Source of the DNA: Tritrichomonas foetus
Lineage: Eukaryota; Parabasalia; Tritrichomonadida; Tritrichomonadidae
NCBI GenBank assembly: GCA_001839685.1
Contig: MLAK01000849.1
Span: 14,204 to 78,203, forward strand
Direction of reading: 5' to 3'
DNA length: 64,000 nt
Every line of letters begins with the position of its first letter. Position 1 is the stretch's first letter. The position numbers and the translations under genes were made by a program. Below are positions 60,252-64,000 of the stretch, piece after piece. Below the pieces are notes generated by a model, which was not told the DNA's origin, did no database searches, and saw only the letters and a list, made by a program, of their open reading frames with translations.

Positions 60252-61739
60252 CTATTCATCTTTTGACAACAAGCACTGTAGCATTTGATGTAAAGCAGCC
60301 GATCTTTCTGCAATGATTTTATCTTTCTCAAACATCAAATTTTCAAGTTCTTTCGGTATTTCATTTTCTTCAACCATCATCAAGATTTTCAAAAGAAAAG
60401 CTTCATCATTTCTGAAAATACTGAGAAGTCGATACAAAGTATCAATACATCTGATTACAATATCTCTCTTACCAGAAGAAAGCATCTCATCAATGAGCAT
60501 CATAAAATCGTCATTTATGAAAGTCTTTGTTTGGGATGGAGTGAAGACCATCACACATGTACATAAGAAGAAGGCAGCTTCTTTCTTTATGTCGATTCGA
60601 GAGCCAGATTCAGAATTCACTTGTTTGAGTGCAAAAGAAAGAAATTCGTCATTAATATAAGATGCAAATATTTGTGGGATTGTTTCAAGCATATTCGAAA
60701 AGATCCAAAATACTTCTGAAACGTATTGTTCATAATGAATCAAGTTCAGAAGCTTAGAAACTGTTCCATTTTGAAGGAAAGATGTGCTTGCTGATGGCTG
60801 GGCTGAACAGACATTTCCGATGAGTTGAAGTGTTGATTGAACAAGCTGTTGGTCATCAAGGAAGTCTAAAAGAATTGAACAAATTCCTTTATTGTTGAGG
60901 ATGACAGATGTGGCTGGTTTTTGGTTAGTGAAGTCAGTTAGGCAGTCCAGACCAGTTATCTTCACAATTTTGTTAGGGTTATTCAAAAATTCAAGGAAAG
61001 TATCAATGTTGCTCTGAAGACTCCAGTCGTCGATTTCACCAGTATTTCCGAAAATTGAGATTATCGTACTACAGCATAAGTTCAACAGGTCGAATGAATT
61101 CACATTTTGTTGTTCATAATTATTTGACGATAAAGATTTGATCATTTCAATGATCTGTGATTGAATACCAAATGAATTCATAGAATCTCTCGCATATGTG
61201 GAGTGTCTTGCCATAACTTCAATCAAAACAAGAATTGACATATTGAGATATGAATCCTCGAGAAGCGACATGAAAGAGATGATCATTTCATCTGACAATC
61301 TTTCATGTGTTTCATTATTTGCGTATGGGAAGATGAATGAAATGAAGTTTAAAAGAAGAATAGCATCATCTTTTGGAAATTCATCTATATTTGAAAAGCA
61401 ATCCAAGAAAGAGCTGATAACGTTTTCGTCATTTGAAATTAAGTATAGACCATTTCGATTCAGCTTTCCCAACGAGTTGAAGGTGAGCAAATCTTGGTGT
61501 GATCGTCCATTTAGCGCTTGGATCACGTTTTCTGTTGTTAGGTCACCTCCAAATAATTGATCGTTACTTGAGAACAACGAAAGCTTATTTTTCAAGTAAT
61601 GTTTTGTATCAAAATTGATTCTTCTTAATTGATTTGTTCTTTCTTTTCTTTCGCGCAACAATTTTTCTCTGTAGTGAGAGAGGTCATACTCTTGTGGAAG
61701 AGTTATTCGTAACCTCTCTGCTGATAATGTGAGGGCCAT
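60252..61739 (-). CDS. Importin-alpha-like ARM-repeat protein, 495 aa
   Basis: The ATG 61739 is chosen because the longer frame begins with a TTG. The first ~50 residues contain a basic, Arg-rich helix (YREKLLRERKERTNQLRRIN) similar to an importin-beta-binding segment. About residues 60-480 are ARM-like helical repeats, with landmarks such as VIQALNGRSHQDLLTFNSLG, LDCLTDFTNQKPATSVILNN and FFLCTCVMVFTPSQTK. This fits the karyopherin-alpha family, though the canonical W..N NLS-binding ladder is not clear, so it may be a divergent member. Nuclear import adaptor role is inference. Neighbouring RELCH is on the same strand but separated by 640 bp. Confidence 0.65.
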   Translation of the reverse strand: MALTLSAERLRITLPQEYDLSHYREKLLRERKERTNQLRRINFDTKHYLKNKLSLFSSNDQLFGGDLTTENVIQALNGRSHQDLLTFNSLGKLNRNGLYLISNDENVISSFLDCFSNIDEFPKDDAILLLNFISFIFPYANNETHERLSDEMIISFMSLLEDSYLNMSILVLIEVMARHSTYARDSMNSFGIQSQIIEMIKSLSSNNYEQQNVNSFDLLNLCCSTIISIFGNTGEIDDWSLQSNIDTFLEFLNNPNKIVKITGLDCLTDFTNQKPATSVILNNKGICSILLDFLDDQQLVQSTLQLIGNVCSAQPSASTSFLQNGTVSKLLNLIHYEQYVSEVFWIFSNMLETIPQIFASYINDEFLSFALKQVNSESGSRIDIKKEAAFFLCTCVMVFTPSQTKTFINDDFMMLIDEMLSSGKRDIVIRCIDTLYRLLSIFRNDEAFLLKILMMVEENEIPKELENLMFEKDKIIAERSAALHQMLQCLLSKDE

Positions 61740-62791
61740 TGGTGTTTGTGATGACAATTTCTAAATCTATATGTTCATTGAATTTTTGAGTGGTGAGTGC
61801 AATAATTCTGTTTGTTTCTGAATGAAATAGAAAATTATAAAATATTGAATATAATGTTCTATCGCTAAAGAACAGAGTCATTCCAGATATCATGAAAATA
61901 AAACAAATTTTTTACAGTGAATCAGAAAAGTGTCGTTATTGGATGCAATTCATCAAAATGATTTTGATAATATCAAAATTGATTATATCTATTTGATATC
62001 CCCTTTTAGAATTCACAAAAAGTTTGATGTGCTTTATTTCAAAAAAATCATATAAATCATCTATCAAAATATTTTATTCTTTCAGAATTAATTCTGATCA
62101 TATACAAAATCAAAATAATTCTTGAGGAAAAAAAGATATTTCAGATGACTGGCCAGCCGCTATTTCACTTTTTCAATATTCACAAAGGTTCAAAAATGTA
62201 GATATTTTATTTTTGAGAGTGATGAATCGAAAAATTATGTATCCTTTTCAATTTTATTTCAATAATTTGGTTTTAGCGTAATCCAATTCTTTTTTATTTT
62301 TTCCCCTTCTTTTTTTCGATAATAAATAACATTCTCGATGATCCATTTGTTTTCCCCGTATATTTTTTGTATTTCTAAAATAATAAAAAACAGTAAAAAA
62401 TTATTGATCACCTAAATTTCATATGATGTATTCCTTCAATGAAAACCGATCAAATCGAAAGACTTTCATGTCTATAACATTATTTCGATGTCTGAACAAA
62501 ATGTCATAATATGACTCATATGCAAAATTAGAAAATATGGAAATTTCTGGAAATGCAAAAGAAAAAAGTGAGAAGCAATTATAAGTACGGCTGGCAAACA
62601 GAAAGAAAGTTATTTGGGATTGAATTAATTTGCGCAACGATTTTTTGATTAAATCTGGCCAGAGCCATTTCAAAATGTATATCATTTACTACACAGAATA
62701 ATCAGGCAAATATAATCCTCTAAAAACATAGTTTTGATAATCATCTCATAAATATTCAAAAGTTGTGGCCTTTTAGATTATGAATGGAAAA
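61740..62791. other. AT-rich spacer, doubtful ORFs only
   Basis: An ORF at 62419-62685 (-, 88 codons) begins with ATG and contains an IYILKWLWPDLIKKSLRKLI start but no family motif, so it is not called. Otherwise no gene or repeat. Confidence 0.3.
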
Positions 62792-62911
62792 ATTACTTTT
62801 ATACCTCTGCATTACGACCAAACATGAATACCGCTTTTGGCCAATTCGAAAGGTGAATTTTGAATTTCTTGCTTTAACTTTTGGTCGTAATGAAGAGGCG
62901 TGAAAGTAAAT
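62792..62911 (+). mobile_element. Small TIR element (MITE-like), short form, 120 bp
   Basis: The left arm 62792-62821 contains CCTCTGCATTACGACCAA; the right arm 62881-62911 contains TTGGTCGTAATGAAGAGG, its inverted counterpart, with further matching outside (TTACTTT and AAAGTAA). The last ~50 bp resemble the end of the 17757-18008 element. The interior is only about 60 bp. No coding capacity. Together they define an inverted-repeat family with a variable core. Confidence 0.65.
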
Positions 62912-63328
62912 TCGTATTGCGCACTACAAAAATTGTGATTGAATTGATGAAGAAATTCTTGGGGAGGGGCAAAAAACGATTTTTTTGAAACCCAAAATTT
63001 TGTCTGTTAAAAACTAATTAGATTCGTCAGATATCATATAAATTGGAAAATAATCAACTCAAAAGAAAGACAATCGAAGGATCAGCCTACAGCCTATAGT
63101 TAAATTTTTACCTCAAACTCGATTTGACTGCAGGTATTCGGAACTCTGAGTGGACAAATTAACTTTGCTATTTTTGAAAGTCGAAAAAATCTTTGAAATA
63201 TGTCGGGAACTTAATGAAGTCGAAGTTGAAGAAAGTTCAAATAAAAAAAAAGATGACTCCACTTTTCATTTGAAATAAAAGTAACACTTTCAATTTGAAG
63301 TAATTCATTCGTGACATATGTATTTTTC
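62912..63328. other. AT-rich spacer
   Basis: No feature supported. Confidence 0.3.
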
Positions 63329-64000
63329 AAGATGTATACAAACCAAATAGTCTTAACGTACGAAATCACTAAAATGATCCTTATCATCAGTATTACTTAA
63401 TACCATCAGTCAAAAATCAAAACCCAAATAGCTAAAAGAATGACGAAAATTTCCCTTATCGCAAACTTCGCAAATGGCCGAATTCAAAAATATTTCGAAA
63501 ATGATTCTGAAGAAGCTATTGTTTCAGTTTTCGGGTGATAAGTCTTTCAGTCAATTGTTAAATCTATTTTTTATAGTTATGAGCCATATTTATTCATAGT
63601 TTTGAAATTTTGCAACAATTAAACCGAAAAAAGAGCGATTTTGGAGAAAGCCTAAAAAAAATTGTGAGAAGCTTTTTTTCCAAGAATCACAAAGATTATA
63701 ATACTGCTTCCCATAATTCTATTTACACTTCTTCTATCGATTTTTAATTAAAAATCGCGAAAATTTTGATAGTTTTAACTCAGTGATGTTGAATTAATTC
63801 AATTTCCATTTGACAAATATGAATGTATTGAAATCTTTTCTGCCATAAAATTTTAGTATATGAAGAAAATAGACTGGCAGTCCTCAACAGCACATTCTCA
63901 AGCAGGGATACAGATACAACGATTGAAAGACCAAATCAAGAAAAATGGAATCCAATATGTTTTTTTCCAGACTCGATGCCAAGTGACTTTTCTGATGACT
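63329..64000 (+). repeat. Dispersed repeat carrying ORF fragments (copy 2, runs off the window)
   Basis: Near-identical to 33115-33955, same orientation. It repeats the 32-codon ATG ORF (MTKISLIANFANGRIQKYFE...) and the start of the second ORF (MKKIDWQSSTAHSQAGIQIQ...), but lacks about 159 bp (33730-33888 of copy 1). The loss is an exact multiple of three, so the reading frame of the second ORF continues unbroken (…KDQIKKNGIQYVFFQTR…). The left boundary is sharp at 63329. Confidence 0.75.

Noticed and set aside
1..64000. tRNA and rRNA genes
   Set aside because: I found no A-box/B-box pairs or rRNA-like G/C-rich blocks; none called.
1..64000. CRISPR arrays or prokaryotic operons
   Set aside because: The window is eukaryotic by gene content; the tandem repeats have no regularly spaced unique spacers.
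1..64000. Spliceosomal introns
   Set aside because: No GTATGT start with ACTAAC...CACAG end was found where frames break; the breaks look like indels instead.

Overview
The window looks like a piece of a trichomonad genome, most likely Tritrichomonas foetus or a close relative. It is very AT-rich. No gene shows a convincing intron. Several ORFs begin within 6-30 nt of a TCA-type initiator (Inr). Several stop codons sit inside the tetranucleotide TAAA, which is the trichomonad poly(A) signal. The window also encodes an IBP39-type initiator-binding protein, an M60-like surface metallopeptidase and a TKL kinase with armadillo-like repeats, all familiar in this group. Species assignment is inference. 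The assembly carries a 665-N gap (42342-43006) inside a minisatellite and a single N at 38101.

Layout. 1-1034: truncated copy of a terminal-inverted-repeat element. 1245-9481: tandem coronin (-), two unrecognised or BTB-like genes, and a thioredoxin-fold secreted protein without active-site cysteines. 9482-16082: palindromic element, a large TKL kinase with ARM-like repeats, and a complete TTAA-flanked TIR element. 16083-23327: Bfr1-like RGG/coiled-coil protein, a minisatellite, a small CCTCTGCATTACGACC-ended element, and an M60-like surface peptidase. 23328-33114: small ORF, a decayed gene, a 2020-residue coiled-coil protein and an unrecognised 201-residue protein. 33115-43127: dispersed repeat with gene fragments, an unrecognised 544-residue protein, CFAP161 (axoneme), a 21-bp minisatellite, MPDU1 (dolichol-sugar use), an unrecognised protein and the gap. 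43128-51324: IBP39 homologue, a USP7-type deubiquitinase, an SLC35F6-like transporter, a 20-bp minisatellite and a bacterial-type tautomerase. 51492-61739: small gene, another minisatellite, a CAMK-like kinase, a gene broken by one base in an A7 run, RELCH (LisH/HEAT) and an importin-alpha-like protein. 61740-64000: no convincing gene, a second copy of the small TIR element, and the second copy of the 33115 repeat running off the window.

There is no operon logic; genes are independent, on both strands and separated by AT-rich spacers. Themes are eukaryotic housekeeping: actin (coronin), axoneme (CFAP161), N-glycosylation/GPI (MPDU1), membrane traffic (RELCH, coiled-coil), signalling (two kinases, a deubiquitinase), nuclear import, transcription initiation (IBP39) and host-facing surface chemistry (M60 peptidase). 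I did not find a clearly new multi-gene system. The best leads are two uncharacterised non-autonomous TIR element families, a repeat family carrying conserved ORF fragments, a gene with an apparent +1 frameshift, a kinase with a possible MLKL/MCAfunc-like N-terminal bundle, and a probable laterally acquired tautomerase.
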